Origin: Acanthaster planci
Taxonomy: Eukaryota > Echinodermata > Asteroidea > Valvatida > Acanthasteridae
Length of the DNA: 37,857 nt
Reading direction: 5' to 3'
Assembly: GCF_001949145.1 (NCBI RefSeq)
Contig: NW_019091512.1
Coordinates: 459,871-497,727 of the forward strand
Shown: piece by piece, positions 20,162-30,650 of the stretch
Layout of the letters: each line of letters opens with the position of its first letter
Position numbering within the stretch: position 1 is the first letter of the stretch
The notes under the pieces: generated by a model
Database searches by the model: none
What the model was told of the DNA's origin: nothing
What the model saw: the letters and a program-made list of their open reading frames with translations, nothing else
Made by a program: the position numbers and the translations under genes

Positions 20162-23100
20162 CTGGTGTAAGGAAAATGTAAAAACTATGTTTAAAGCTTT
20201 TGGGGGGTTTACTGTATTGACTTAAAAGCACCTTCCTGATACGTACCAGAAAATCTTTCTTGACATGCTTGAAGGATATTTTAATTTCAGTGTTATCATG
20301 TAAGCCCTCTAATATTTTTATTTGTATGTATAATGTTAGGATCATTTCAGTTCGGCAGTAAATTGAAACATATATCTCATGATTTTCTGTCATACAAATA
20401 AATTAAATAAGTTGTGCAAGGGACAAAGTATTATTCCCACCAAACTGGAAAGTAAAAGCAGACCGTGTCCTGACATACAATGAACCACCATCAAAAAGAA
20501 TAATGTACTGAAGGGTGAAGGCAGGTACAACCGCATGCACATCCCTCTTTACAAAGTGATGTTGCCCCTACCTTGCCTGAATGCTGGTGCTCTTCAAAGG
20601 CTTCTATGAGAGCCCTGGCCCATTCCATTTTCTCGGGGGAGGGGCTGAAGGCCTTCTGCACAACTGGGATTTGGTTTGGGTGGATCACCTGCTTGCCTAG
20701 TTGGTGCAAGGACAGACCGATACTAGAAGAGCATTTCCTATGTCTGGTTTAACTGTCAAGGGTTGAATGGTCTGTAGTAGTGATACTCTGCTGTCAAGGG
20801 TAGCCACTTTTGAGCTTGGAGCAAACAACCACAATGCTTGTTTTTTCTTCATTCTTACTTCAACTTTGCTCGGATTTTGTCAAGTTAGTCTCCCTTGTAC
20901 GCTTCTGTTTTAATTTTGCAATATATGAAGATGACATCAGTACGAATGCAGTTTACATAAACCACATTAACGGATCAATTTATGGGCTTTCTTACTCCCC
21001 TCATTTAATAAGTTTCATTTAAAAAACAATTTCCCCACCTGAAATTGTCCAAACCCACACTTTATAAACAAAAGAATCTAAAAAAAAATCACGATATGTA
21101 TTCACAATGCTAAGTCTTCCGTGGTCCAACTTGCCTTGATCAGTATGCAAAAGAGTGGTATCAAAATTGATGAATGGATCAAAATTGATGACAAGTTGTG
21201 ATCAAGTCAGTCACAAGTCTCCTCTGGTTAGTCAAATAGTTCCACGTCAACTCACAAGCTATAAACTGCGAAACAAAGCTGATTCCTTTGTCATTATTCA
21301 TCCTTATCAGTTCTGACTTGACCTGTGAATCAACTGGAGAATTAACTTGTGATTGACTTGATTTCAACTCTGATGAATGCTGACCTGTAAATCCCATGCG
21401 GGCTCCCTCCAGTGACTGCCTCTCCAGAGATTCCAGATCTGTGGCCAAAAAAATCAATCAATCAGTGAAGAAATATTCCATTTTGGTCCTGCTTGACTGT
21501 GACTGAGAAATCATTCCCATTCCACTCAGCATTCAATAAATTTTACTACTTTGTGAAATCCCTCAGAGCAATAAGAGATAAAATACTGCACATGTAGTGC
21601 TTGTAAATGGCACCACTGACAGACTCTACACCGAACATACCCAAACCCATCGTACCCCTTTGTAGGGAAGAGCTAGTCCATTTTGACAAAATGTATCACA
21701 ACACAGCACCTGTTGCCTTTTTTCACCAGTCTCTAAACTTGGCCTCCTCACACGAATTTCAATGCCACGATATTACAGGAAATTTGCCTGCCTACGCAGA
21801 GCAATCTGTAGTCACAGAATAACATGAAATATAAAAATCAATGCAGTATGGTGGGTCCAGCATTGACAAAGTGGGGGGGGGAGGCCCCTGGCATTTATAA
21901 AAGGGGGAGGTACCCCCAAAAAAGTTGAAAGAACAGTTGAGGGCAAGGGGAAAATTTTTTAAGAGGAAGGTATCTTGACGAAAAAATTTAAACTGAGGGG
22001 CATATACTGAGTGCGCTCCTTCCTAACAAACTTGTGCAGTAACTACTAAGCATTTCCATTGCCCATCAGGTGCCACTGGATATTGAAATTATCACCAGCT
22101 GGCATGGTCTACCTTTGTAGTCGATGTGAACCAGATCAATTGCTTGCAGTCGGTAGGCCTTGGCGATGGTGACGACCTTCTGTCTTGCATACATCAGCTC
22201 GGTAGCTTCCGGTGTTCTTGTTGCACCTGAGAATGTTGCATTAAAACAGGCTGAAATCATTTACTTTGGTTTTTTAAAGAATCGTGGAACAGACTCATTA
22301 TAAACTAATAAACATTTTAGCTGATCGAATTCATGATCGAATTCATTGCACAGAGTGTCTTTCTGTGACTACAATTTTCTAGTTTGTTTGTCTAGCTGCT
22401 ATCAATTCAGGGAAGGTAAGACATGAGCATAACTTATCTTTCTCAGCATAACTTAACTTAAAATCACTTGTGCATTTCAAACCAAACATTCAAGGAAGAT
22501 ACAGAAAGCGTGGGGGTTATACTGCACGTCATGATGCAGGTCAAGATGTAAACATTCAAGGAAAACTCACCTATGTCGGCACAGAAGTCATCCGATCCAA
22601 ACACCACCCCTTCTAAAGTGAAGAATGGGGTTGTCCGTGATAACCTTTGACCCTCCTCGCATATATTGGCTAGTCTCAGCAGGCCGATGGCACTTTCCAC
22701 AAAGATGACTAGTTTGATGGGGGACGCGGGTGGCTTCGAGCCAAAGTGGGCACTGAGCTTGTCTGCAAGCTGAAAACAGATTGTTACAGATATGTGCATG
22801 TTGAACTATAAGACCTCACTTTAACCCTGAGAAAGCACAGGGTATTAGGGCAAGGAACCCTGCCACACCCAGCAACTTGGACCTTGATGGAATCGTCAAA
22901 GAGAAAGACCTGCTCACTGTTAACAAGATCCAACAGATCAGTTACATACATCTAGAGGCCACTCAGCCACAGACTGAGACTTCTTGGATTAGTCCGTAGC
23001 TTGAGTGTGCAAGATAGAGGTGGTCACTATCTACTAAGGGTGCTTGTGAGGGGGTAAAGGTGATGCTTGCCCTTCCCCTCCAAAAGAAAACAGAAAAAGA

Positions 23101-24967
23101 AAAATTAGATGAAAGGGGTAAAAACCACCAATATGCTTAGAAAAACTTGAAATAGTCCCCTTCTACTGTTAATGATTATCAGTTTGTTGCTGATGAGTGC
23201 TTCGCCCTGCTAAAAATTTTTCCCCTGGAAAAATTACTTCGCCCTCCCCCCTGGCTATGCTACCTACCCACTGCAAGTGGCCCTCTGACTCCACCTTGGG
23301 CAGCATGAGTGTATCAGGGAGCCGCTCGGCTTGCAGCACCTCCTTTAAGTCCTCCTCAGCTAGCCCACTGTCCACAGCATTTATGCGGACGGCCACATCC
23401 CCAACGGTGGGAAGATGCAAGGACTCCAGGCTCTTCCTGATTGTCTCTCTTGCAACATCCTGCCGAGTAGCCAAATGGGAAATTTCAACTGCCCAGTCTC
23501 ACAAAAACACAATTTGTATAGGGACTCTATACTTGCAGGGCATAATTCATCTAAGAAAAGAAGGTATCTCCAGAATGTTTACAGGATTAATCGTGATTCA
23601 ATTCAGGGGTTCCCATCTCATTCAAGAGATCGTTCTAAATTTGACAAAATGTCAAACAATAACCAACACCAATGACAATCACTAATGTACATGTACATGT
23701 AGGCTTGCCCACCTCAGGGCAGGTTTCAAACTTTCTGTACAACAAGCAAAAGTGACGAACACATTTAACATAGATTAATTTTGGATTTGCCCTGCCTGAC
23801 ACCGGCAAGCTTGGTGGTCGAGTGGTTAAGACGTCTGCACTAGTAAGCAGGAGATCGTGGGTTTTCACAAGCTTTCGGGGGCACACTGAGCATACAATTG
23901 TAAGTACACGTCAAGCGGGGCAAATCCAAAATTAATTTACATCTCCCCGGCGCAAATCCATCTTTGAAATAAACATTTAACATACAACTGGAAGGAGGGT
24001 GTTTATTCCCTAGCTGCTCACAAGGAATAGCAATAAGACGAAGGCCAGAACAATCAAGATGAACAAAGGGGACTGAGTTGAAAGTCCTGAAGGGAGGCCT
24101 TAGCCAATGAGAAGAAAGTGGCCACGGCAACTGGTCACCACCCAACCAATTAGCTGTCCAGGCTGCCCATGGTATCCAGGATTGTTACTGCACATGGTGT
24201 CCAGGAGTGCCACATTCCAGGAAATGGAAGTCTGTTTCTTTTAAAGGAGTGGGAAATATTTCTTAAGCTCTCTGCAAGAGGCACTACCCTAATGAACAGC
24301 TTTCTCTATGATATTCAGCTGTGTGAAAGCACCAACTACATGTCTCCGTTTCATCTCAAGACAGCACAATCTATAAATTCCTGAGGGAGTCACAGTACTT
24401 CAAGATTGTCTTGTGCGATCTGAAATTGTTTATCTAGGAACTTTGGTCGGTCACAACTTCTACGAACCAGCAGTTCCTTGACAAGGAGCCAATTTACTCC
24501 TTGCCTTTTTGAGATAACCAAACTGGCTCTTTTCTTGCTGAATTTGTAAACAATTCCATTTGATACTGAACATTATTTTTCAAAATAGCACCTTTCGATG
24601 AGCTCACTCAAATTTCTAATGACCAATACAAAATAATGTGTACTTCGAGACACCAGAGCTAAATTTAGTGAATTCAATCCCTGACTGGTTTAGTCCACAC
24701 ATCCCGACAAACCTTTCTGTTGGATGCCACTCCGTCCTCACAGTCCATGACGGCACAATCCACCGTCAATCCAGAGAGCTTGGCCAGCTTGCGTTCATCA
24801 CTGCCTGGAACGTACAGCACTGCTCTCCTTGGGGTGTACCCATGGCCCTTCCTGAGCCCTGTAGCAGGACCGCTCATCACACCTCTGGTCTGTGTGTAGG
24901 GAGCGCTGGGTCTGCCAAGCCAATAATGAGCCTGCCGGCAACAGACTCTCCTGATGATGTACAGCAT
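20060..24967 (-). CDS. CLYBL: CLYBL, citramalyl-CoA lyase (complete, 7 exons)
   Basis: Exons on the minus strand: 24967-24713, 23459-23268, 22769-22571, 22226-22113, 21438-21385, 20696-20572 and 20161-20060. They join in frame to 346 residues (human 340). The enzyme is mitochondrial, of the HpcH/HpaI-CitE barrel family; it cleaves (3S)-citramalyl-CoA to acetyl-CoA and pyruvate in itaconate/C5 catabolism and so protects vitamin B12 metabolism. Residues 1-46 contain many Arg and no acidic residues, as expected for a mitochondrial presequence. Then come RRAVLYVPGSDERK (47-60), DCEDGVA (75-81), LMLPKVES (136-143), FVESAIGLL (172-180), FGSDDF (206-211) and KQVIHPNQ (273-280). By family analogy E174 and D210 should bind magnesium. 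The vertebrate GGEDF motif is GSDDF here, a conservative change. All splice sites are GT-AG. It looks intact and functional. Confidence 0.96.
20572..20696 (-). CDS. CLYBL: CLYBL exon 6
   Basis: 125 bases after acceptor CCAACTAG, donor GTAGGG. KQVIHPNQIPVVQKAFSPSP is nearly identical to the human protein. Confidence 0.96.
21385..21438 (-). CDS. CLYBL: CLYBL exon 5
   Basis: A 54-base micro-exon between TTGGCCACAG and GTCAGC. It encodes LESLERQSLEGARMGFT with split codons at both ends that complete Asp and Gly in the expected alignment. Confidence 0.93.
22113..22226 (-). CDS. CLYBL: CLYBL exon 4
   Basis: 114 bases between ACATTCTCAG and GTAGAC. MYARQKVVTIAKAYRLQAID, followed by LVHIDYK, matches human LYARQKIVVIAKAFGLQAID. 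Confidence 0.95.
22571..22769 (-). CDS. CLYBL: CLYBL exon 3 (metal-binding core)
   Basis: 199 bases between CTGTTTTCAG and GTGAGT. It carries VIFVESAIGLLRLANICEEG and VVFGSDDFCADIG, the two segments expected to supply the magnesium ligands. Confidence 0.95.
23268..23459 (-). CDS. CLYBL: CLYBL exon 2
   Basis: 64 codons, phase 0, between ACTCGGCAG and GTAGGT. RINAVDSGLAEEDLKEVLQ and LPDTLMLPKVES match the human VRVNSVSSGLAEEDLETLLQ and LPSSLMLPKVES blocks. Confidence 0.95.
23773..23972 (+). mobile_element. tRNA-like SINE bracketed by inverted repeats
   Basis: The 12-base word ACATTTAACATA occurs on both sides (23761-23772 and 23973-23984), as a target-site duplication would. Within, a tRNA-like stretch (about 23805-23875) has an A-box-like TGGTCGAGTGGTTAAGACG, an anticodon-like stem CTGC/GCAG and a degraded B-box region (GTGGGTTTTCAC). 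A perfect 18-base inverted repeat, TTAATTTTGGATTTGCCC, stands at 23775-23792 and, reversed, at 23918-23935. It lies in CLYBL intron 1, antisense to the gene. The B box is too poor for a working tRNA gene. Confidence 0.65.
24713..24967 (-). CDS. CLYBL: CLYBL exon 1 with mitochondrial presequence
   Basis: 85 codons from ATG (24967-24965) to donor GTTTGT. The start MLYIIRRVCCRQAHYWLGRP was chosen because it gives an Arg-rich, acid-free leader of the usual length. The frame stays open upstream to 25075, so a further-upstream start is possible but not needed. It ends with the conserved DCEDGVASNRK. Confidence 0.93.
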
Positions 24968-26058
24968 TGGGATGAACTCTATCCGTAAGTATATTAACGA
25001 AAAAATGTAAGATGGAAAGCACTTGGCACGTTTTAAATTAAAGAAATAAATTTTGTACATTTTTAAACAATACAACTGACAATGTGAGAATTAAAAAGTC
25101 TGTAAGATGATGGAATGTGGCATGTTTGGAAACTAAAAGTTTTAAATTAAATCTAAAATAAAGCAATATTGCGCATTTCTTGTAAAATAATCAAACAGTG
25201 GTGAAACTGACATCCTGCATATATGTAACAGACTCTAGCATACCATTTCTCAAAAGCTGTGCATGCATGTACCACTTGGTTAATTACAAAATCACAAGCA
25301 TGACAAGTCAGTCCAAGATCAATATAGCCCCAGAACTGTGGAGTTTGCCATCCATCGCACTGTCACGTGGGAGCACAGCAGATGACAAACCCAATCAGTT
25401 GTGCAACTTCTGGGAATCCTTCTGCACATCTAACAGATCGATATCAAGGGGTCATTCAGTGTCATTTGGGGAAAAGGACTCCCCAGTTTAGAAAATGGGA
25501 GATGTATGTCAATTTTGGCAGTGGTGGATATAAATTACTTTTCATGGTGAAAGGTTCTTAAAATTAAAACCCTACCAAATGAGTGGCAGGGTACTTTTGA
25601 GACTTTTTCACGAAATAGCTGCAACATAGCCGATCTGTTCAAACTCAAACAATACAGAAAAAGCGGTAATTAACTATTAACACTTACATTTGGGAAATGG
25701 GGATGGTCGGTGATATGAAGCAGCGAAGTGGAGTGTTGATTTTACTCAATTTTTATTAAAACTGGGGGGGCTCTGAACAAGTTCTCAAACTGGCTCAGTC
25801 TGTTAGTGTCACTAGCAGTCGACGCGCGCGACACTCGACCACAAACTACATAGTATCCGATACATATCGGCACCTCACACACGATCGCCTCTACGTAAAA
25901 GGATCCGAAAAAAGACGTGCACCACAAGTGCAGTGTACATCGAAATTAGACTAGTACAAGTTTTGCAAGTGTGATGCTTGTGTTTTATTTTACGGATTTC
26001 AATTCGCATTAATCCATTGATTTGACAATAAGGTCTAGCTGTTATTGTTTAAGTATGG
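24968..26058. other. CLYBL 5' flank, no gene
   Basis: Should contain the CLYBL promoter and 5' untranslated region. A small CpG-rich patch at 25820-25900 (CGACGCGCGCGACACTCGAC) is the most promoter-like part. No other coding sequence is seen. Confidence 0.4.
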
Positions 26059-26446
26059 TGGCTTGATGTCTTGGTGTCTTCATGCCATGAAGGCTTGATG
26101 TCCTGATGTCTTGGTGTCTTGATGTCTTGGTGTCTTGATGTCTCGATGTCCTGATGTCTTGGTGTCACGATTTCTTGATGTCTTGGGAAATTAAGTGATG
26201 AGACTGGGTGGATGAAAACGGTTGGAGTTCATCCTTCGAAGTCACTTCTTTCCTCTGACATTTTCCTATGCCCTGATACCCTGATGTCCTGACGTCTCGA
26301 TTCTTGGCGTCCTGACGTCTTGGTGTCACGGTGTCTGGATGTCCTGATGTCTTGGTGTCTTCAAGTCTCGATGTCTTGGTGCCTTGGTGTCTTGTCTTGA
26401 TTTATTGGTTCCTTCCTTTATGTCTCCGTGTCTTGATGTTTTTATG
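26059..26446. repeat. Degenerate minisatellite, (TGATGTCTTGG/TGTCT)n
   Basis: Dozens of ~10-base units built on GATGTCTTGG, GTGTCTTGAT and GATGTCCTGA, interrupted by about 100 bases of other sequence near 26185-26275. Open frames across it (for example 26331-26522) simply translate the repeat. Confidence 0.85.
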
Positions 26447-27495
26447 TGTTTTAAAGTGCCAGGTTCAAATTGTTAGATTTGTACTGTGGAAACATTTCCA
26501 GAGTCACTTTTCCTCTTCCTGAAAACGGATTTTACCCACAGTTTTCCCTTTAATGGTAACGTTATATCTTTGGAGGACAACTCTCTCTCTCTCTTCTTGA
26601 AAACGGTAAATGTGGATTAAGTTGCACTTTGACCCTTCGAGATCATCACAATTTGGCTGATTTTAGTAGATTTGATTTAAAAAAATTATTACACCACTCT
26701 GTAAGCAGCAGTTAGTCTTCTTGGTTTTGCTATTAAAAAACAGCAATCTGGAAAAATCACGACGTGGGGCACTTTTCTCTCGTTGTGAAAACGGTGGTGA
26801 AATAAGGAGAAAAGTTCTATTATTTAAAAGCGTAATCCACAAAAGATGTAAGTGTAAAGTGTCTGGTCGCAATATTCAGCCTTACAATTAAAACAAGTCA
26901 TAATTGTGCATTCTGCTATGTAAGCTTTGTCATTCAAATTTGTGAATAAACAAATATCTTCACAAATGCAAGCGAAGAAATTAAATTTAGGTACTTTCAT
27001 TTCAAAAATTGAAACTTGCTTTGCTCATTGAAGCGTGAAATTTGAACCACAAAAAATGGCATCAATCAAAGCAAAACCACGGTTCAACAACGGGTACAAC
27101 CAGAGTTTGAAACTTGTTAGGCCTATTTCTTGTGGTAATTTTTGCGAGAGTCTACTTTTTCTGATACACGCTGTAGTTTAATTTCGAAGTAAAGTGTTTT
27201 TCTGTTATAGTTTTTTTCTGTTTGATGTTCAGAACTGTAGGGCGCACACTTCTGACAAAGGAAAAGGCAGACGTAGAAACAAAATAAGTTCAAAAATTTG
27301 GTCAAATTTGATTGGTTTTCTTTTTTTTTATCTTTGTGTTTTGTTTTGTTGGTGTGTTTGCTATTTTGTGTTAAATTTGTTTGGAGGTTTTGATTTGGTT
27401 AACTTATTTTTATTTTTGTACATTTTTGCATGAGTATAGTTTAATTGCCTCCTTGTTTCTTGTCCGTATTTTATCCTTATTTGTATTTTATCCTT
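26447..27495. other. AT-rich spacer with TGAAAACGG repeats
   Basis: No gene. GAAAACGG occurs at about 26214, 26520, 26598 and 26784, the last three after pyrimidine-rich runs such as CACTTTTCTCTC. A T-rich run lies at 27300-27430. Confidence 0.45.
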
Positions 27496-27528
27496 ATACC
27501 TCGAGCATATAATATATGCTCGAGGTAT
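27496..27528. repeat. Perfect 33-base palindrome
   Basis: Two 16-base arms, ATACCTCGAGCATATA and its exact reverse complement, surround one A. It could extrude as a cruciform or bind a dimeric factor. It lies about 400 bases upstream of the ATG exon at 27934. Confidence 0.9.
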
Positions 27529-27933
27529 TCCCGACTTGATTCAGTCATAGGCCTATTATGAAGGACTTGGGTAAAGCGCGTGCCAACACAACCGGCAACG
27601 GCCTAAATGCGTGGCGTTGATAGGTTTCATTAATTAAGCAAAATTATAATGGATTCGTATTGATTCTGACATTTGAATGGGACTGCCTGAGGTATGTTGG
27701 CGAACACAGCAGCCGATTACCTGAGCCGAGAGCCTGATTAAAATTCAGCTCAGGTTTGAACGGCGTTCTCCCGCGCTATGTTCTTGCAAGATATGGGTCA
27801 CAGCGGTGCTTGCTGCTGAAGTCAGAGCCTTCGTATACCTTCTGATTGTGATTACCAATAATTATAAATGAACTGTGCAGATTAATCTGCCCCGTGTTAT
27901 TATTGGCTCGGTGTGACATCCATATCAATAATC
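27529..27933. promoter_or_regulatory. Possible upstream promoter region
   Basis: Moderately CpG-containing DNA before the ATG exon at 27934 (for example AAAGCGCGTGCC, CGGCAACGGCC and CTCCCGCGC). Assigned by position only; no core promoter element is certain. Confidence 0.25.
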
Positions 27934-28022
27934 ATGGCCAAGTCCGCTGGCGCACATGCCGTGCAGTACACACTTGAAGCTGTGCAGTATTTGGTGAATG
28001 GAAACGTCAGATCACCTGTCAG
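27934..28022 (+). CDS. Candidate alternative first exon of PICALM
   Basis: An ATG followed by 29 codons (MAKSAGAHAVQYTLEAVQYL at the start) runs into a strong donor, CAG|GTAAGT, in phase 2. The PICALM exon at 30021 has a strong polypyrimidine acceptor (TTTCTTTTCAATTTTAG). Splicing the two forms AG|C (Ser) and then reads directly into the PICALM ATG in frame. The result would be PICALM with a 30-residue N-terminal extension. Frame agreement has a one-in-three chance of being luck, and the peptide has no known relative to me. It might instead belong to another gene or be a short upstream ORF. Confidence 0.4.
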
Positions 28023-29740
28023 GTAAGTTTGTGTGGTGCGTGGTGTGGTGCATGACGTGATTGTGGTGATTTATGATTATGTCGATTATGGTGATACCTG
28101 GCGGTGAATAGTCATAATATAGATGTGGAGTTTTTGACGGGGATTAATTTTAATGCTGGCAGAGGTGCGATAATTTATGATTGGGCCGACACCAGTTGTA
28201 GCCATGGTGTTAGTGGCTACCTGGAAGTACGTGCCCTATTAGTCACAGTAACGGTGGCAAATGACACTTTGAAACTGAGAGGTTGTAGCTATTCACACTA
28301 GCTTCCCGTTCATGATTATCAGTTTGGGATGTTTGGCAAAGTTTTGCCAGGTTGAATGGAGGTTCTGGGAAAATTATCTCTAAATGAAATTATCCTAAGA
28401 GGTATTCATTCGCTTGCGTCACGAAGAGATATTGATCGACGAAATCGATGCCATTTCTCTTTCAAATGCAAATCACACGCAGTTTCTCACATCGTGGCTC
28501 CGTAGGCCTATAGGGGGCCTAATTAACTCGGTCATTATAAAAGGCTCGTAATAAAACCGTGCAGTGTTCCAGATAGGATTCATGATCAAGTTGATGTTAA
28601 TTGGCTCGTGTTTAGTACAACCTAGCTGGGAGGAGCTGGTATTTACTACGTAACCTACCATGAAGGAAATCAAATGGTCGCAGAAAAGGGCAAGCCTCCC
28701 CCAGAAAAACTGCAAAACCCATACGTATAGGCATCACGTTTTTGTTGTTTTTTTCTGGAGGGGGGGGTGAAATCGTCCCTAAACTCTTTCGTAGTCAATA
28801 AAATAGGCGAAATGAGGTGTCCTTTGAACTTCTCAAGAAACAGTATATCAAATAGCACCTAAAAGGAAGAAAGTACAGGGGTTTTTTTTAAAGACGCCGT
28901 CTGGAGCTGGATGAAAGGTTAATCAAAAGTGTAAATAATAAACATAAGATGTACATGTACATCTCCGTCCCCATTGCCATGTTTCCAGGATCCTTCCGCT
29001 AATTTTCGAATTTCAACAACCAGGCAAAATGGATATCAGTTATCCCTCATATCCACTGGTCCTGGCACAAACTATACACCACTACAATTTTGCAAGTTTT
29101 GAAACAAGCCAAGAGTGTGAATTTCGTAGCAGAAAAAAGAATTTCCCTGAGCCGCAGGGTTTAGCCGTGATGTCCGTCATTATACTGTATTACGTAGGGA
29201 TAAGTTGTCTTAGTTATGGAAAGCAGAGCGCCCTCACATGGAGACTTTGGTAAAACTGGATTGTAGATGGTTTGACTGGGGATGTTCCCAACAGTAAAAA
29301 TAACATGAAATAACTAATACATAAATAAATTGATCAAATCAAACAATAATACATCAAGGAATAAATAACTTATCTAAACCAATCGAAATAGGGTTTGTTG
29401 GCAATGTACGGTGCCGTGTATACCAAAAAAGGACGAAACTCGACTTTTTGAATAATTAGCAGTTAAAGGAATCTGTTAAATTGTACTAGCGAGTGGCATG
29501 ATATGTCTCAAGAAAGGAATGGTCGTCCTTTTCCAATGACATCCTCAGGCCTACTTTCTGCGCGTAGACCTAGCTAGACGTTCATGTACTGTATGTAGAC
29601 AACAGATTTGGATGCAGCCTGAGGATGAATACATTGTCATGGTTAATGCGTTACTTGGGATAGTTTAATAATTTGAATGCCCTCATTGTGAATATAAAAG
29701 AATGTAACCAACCCTACCGCGTATTAAATTTAAAAGTGTT
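28023..29740. other. Presumed intron or spacer, no gene
   Basis: AT-rich DNA without coding character. The open frames at 28104 and 29029 show no domain and no splice support. Confidence 0.4.
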
Positions 29741-30020
29741 GCAGGGGCACCGCGTGCCGGGTAAAGGTGAACCGAGCTGTGACCCAAGAGTGACCCTAGC
29801 AGACGATTGATAGTCACGTGACCTGCCAACATCGCCCCTGCAGAGGCAGCCATTTTGGAATGCTCCTGTCTCTCGAGCGCTGTGGGGTAGCCGTCGATCG
29901 AGTTGGCAGACGAACCATCGGAATTTGGAGATCCGGTTTGCATTTGATGTAGGCCTAGTGCGGACCAGAAGTTTGGATTTTGACAAGCCGTCGCTCTCTT
30001 GCATTTCTTTTCAATTTTAG
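29741..30020 (+). promoter_or_regulatory. PICALM proximal promoter region
   Basis: CpG-containing DNA just upstream of the PICALM start. It carries GTCACGTGAC (29813-29822), an exact match to the CLEAR box bound by TFEB/MITF-type bHLH-zip factors in vertebrate lysosome and autophagy genes, and GCCATTTTGG (29849-29858), a YY1-type motif often near start sites. Factor binding is inferred from known motifs. The pyrimidine-rich tract ending in TTTTAG at 30020 could be a splice acceptor. Confidence 0.45.
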
Positions 30021-30021
30021 C

Positions 30022-30151
30022 ATGTCGGGCCAGAGCGTTCTGGACCGTGTGACGGCGGCCAAGCACACAATCACGGGCTCCGACTTGGCCAAGTCGGTGT
30101 GCAAGGCGACTACCGCTGAAGTGATGGGGCCGAAGAAAAAGCACTTGGATT
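30022..30151 (+). CDS. PICALM: PICALM/AP180 ANTH domain, first conserved exon
   Basis: 43 codons plus one base from ATG to donor GTAAGT. MSGQSVLDRVTAAKHTITGS, then VCKATTAEVMGPKKKHLD, matches vertebrate PICALM (MSGQSLTDRITAAQHSVTGS). The protein binds PI(4,5)P2 at the plasma membrane, recruits clathrin and selects R-SNARE cargo during endocytosis. Residues 5-18 form the membrane-inserting helix 0. The inositide-binding residues K28, K38, K40 and H41 are all present. The exon ends at the same point as the human first coding exon. The next exon, expected to begin with the YLIQCTNE block, was not found in the remaining 7.7 kb, so intron 1 is long. The antisense 174-codon frame here is a shadow. 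Confidence 0.95.
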
Positions 30152-30337
30152 GTAAGTACGCAGTCATGACAGCCTGTGTTCCACACATCAGCTGCGTGTA
30201 CTACCATGACTACACGTAATTAACTCGTCTAATAAACATGACGTTAATTACCACTTCTACAGTTTTTGTACATGTTGTAGCTCCTAAGTAAGTTGTAACG
30301 TGATCATGTCATGAATCATGCACGTTTGCAAGTGTAA

Positions 30338-30650
30338 GTAGCCTAGCCCAAAGATCGTATAGCGCCGCAAAGCGGCTCAAGGTGGCAAACTTCACCGTGA
30401 AAACACGTAAAACGTTGTAATCGCATGGGCGCCATTTGAGCAAGCGATACGCCTGCACAATGTACATTAATGCACAGGTGCAGGCGCCGCCCCACAGCAG
30501 CTACATGCACCTGGTGAGCCTGCGCCCAAGCAATACTGAAAACTGCGCAGGCGTATCGGTTGCTCAAATGGTGCCCATGGTAATTACATCTCTTGGGCAG
30601 AGTTATCCATCTTGCGCCTTTGGCGCTATACGATCTTTGGCCTAGCCTAC
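30338..30650. mobile_element. 313-bp foldback element
   Basis: The left end GTAGCCTAGCCCAAAGATCG mirrors the right end, and CCAAAGATCGTATAGCGCC is a perfect 19-base outer match. A second paired block, CCATTTGAGCAAGCGATACG against its near-complement, lies inside. The whole folds into one long hairpin. No clear target duplication. It sits in PICALM intron 1. Confidence 0.8.

Noticed and set aside
19623-20225. 200-codon plus-strand open frame
   Set aside because: Runs antisense to the last CLYBL exon and beyond, without domains or splice support.
23805-23875. Functional tRNA-Leu/Ser gene
   Set aside because: The B box is degraded and no acceptor stem forms; better explained as a SINE head.
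29683-30207. 174-codon minus-strand open frame
   Set aside because: Antisense to the PICALM exon in CpG-containing DNA where stops are rarer; no recognisable domain.
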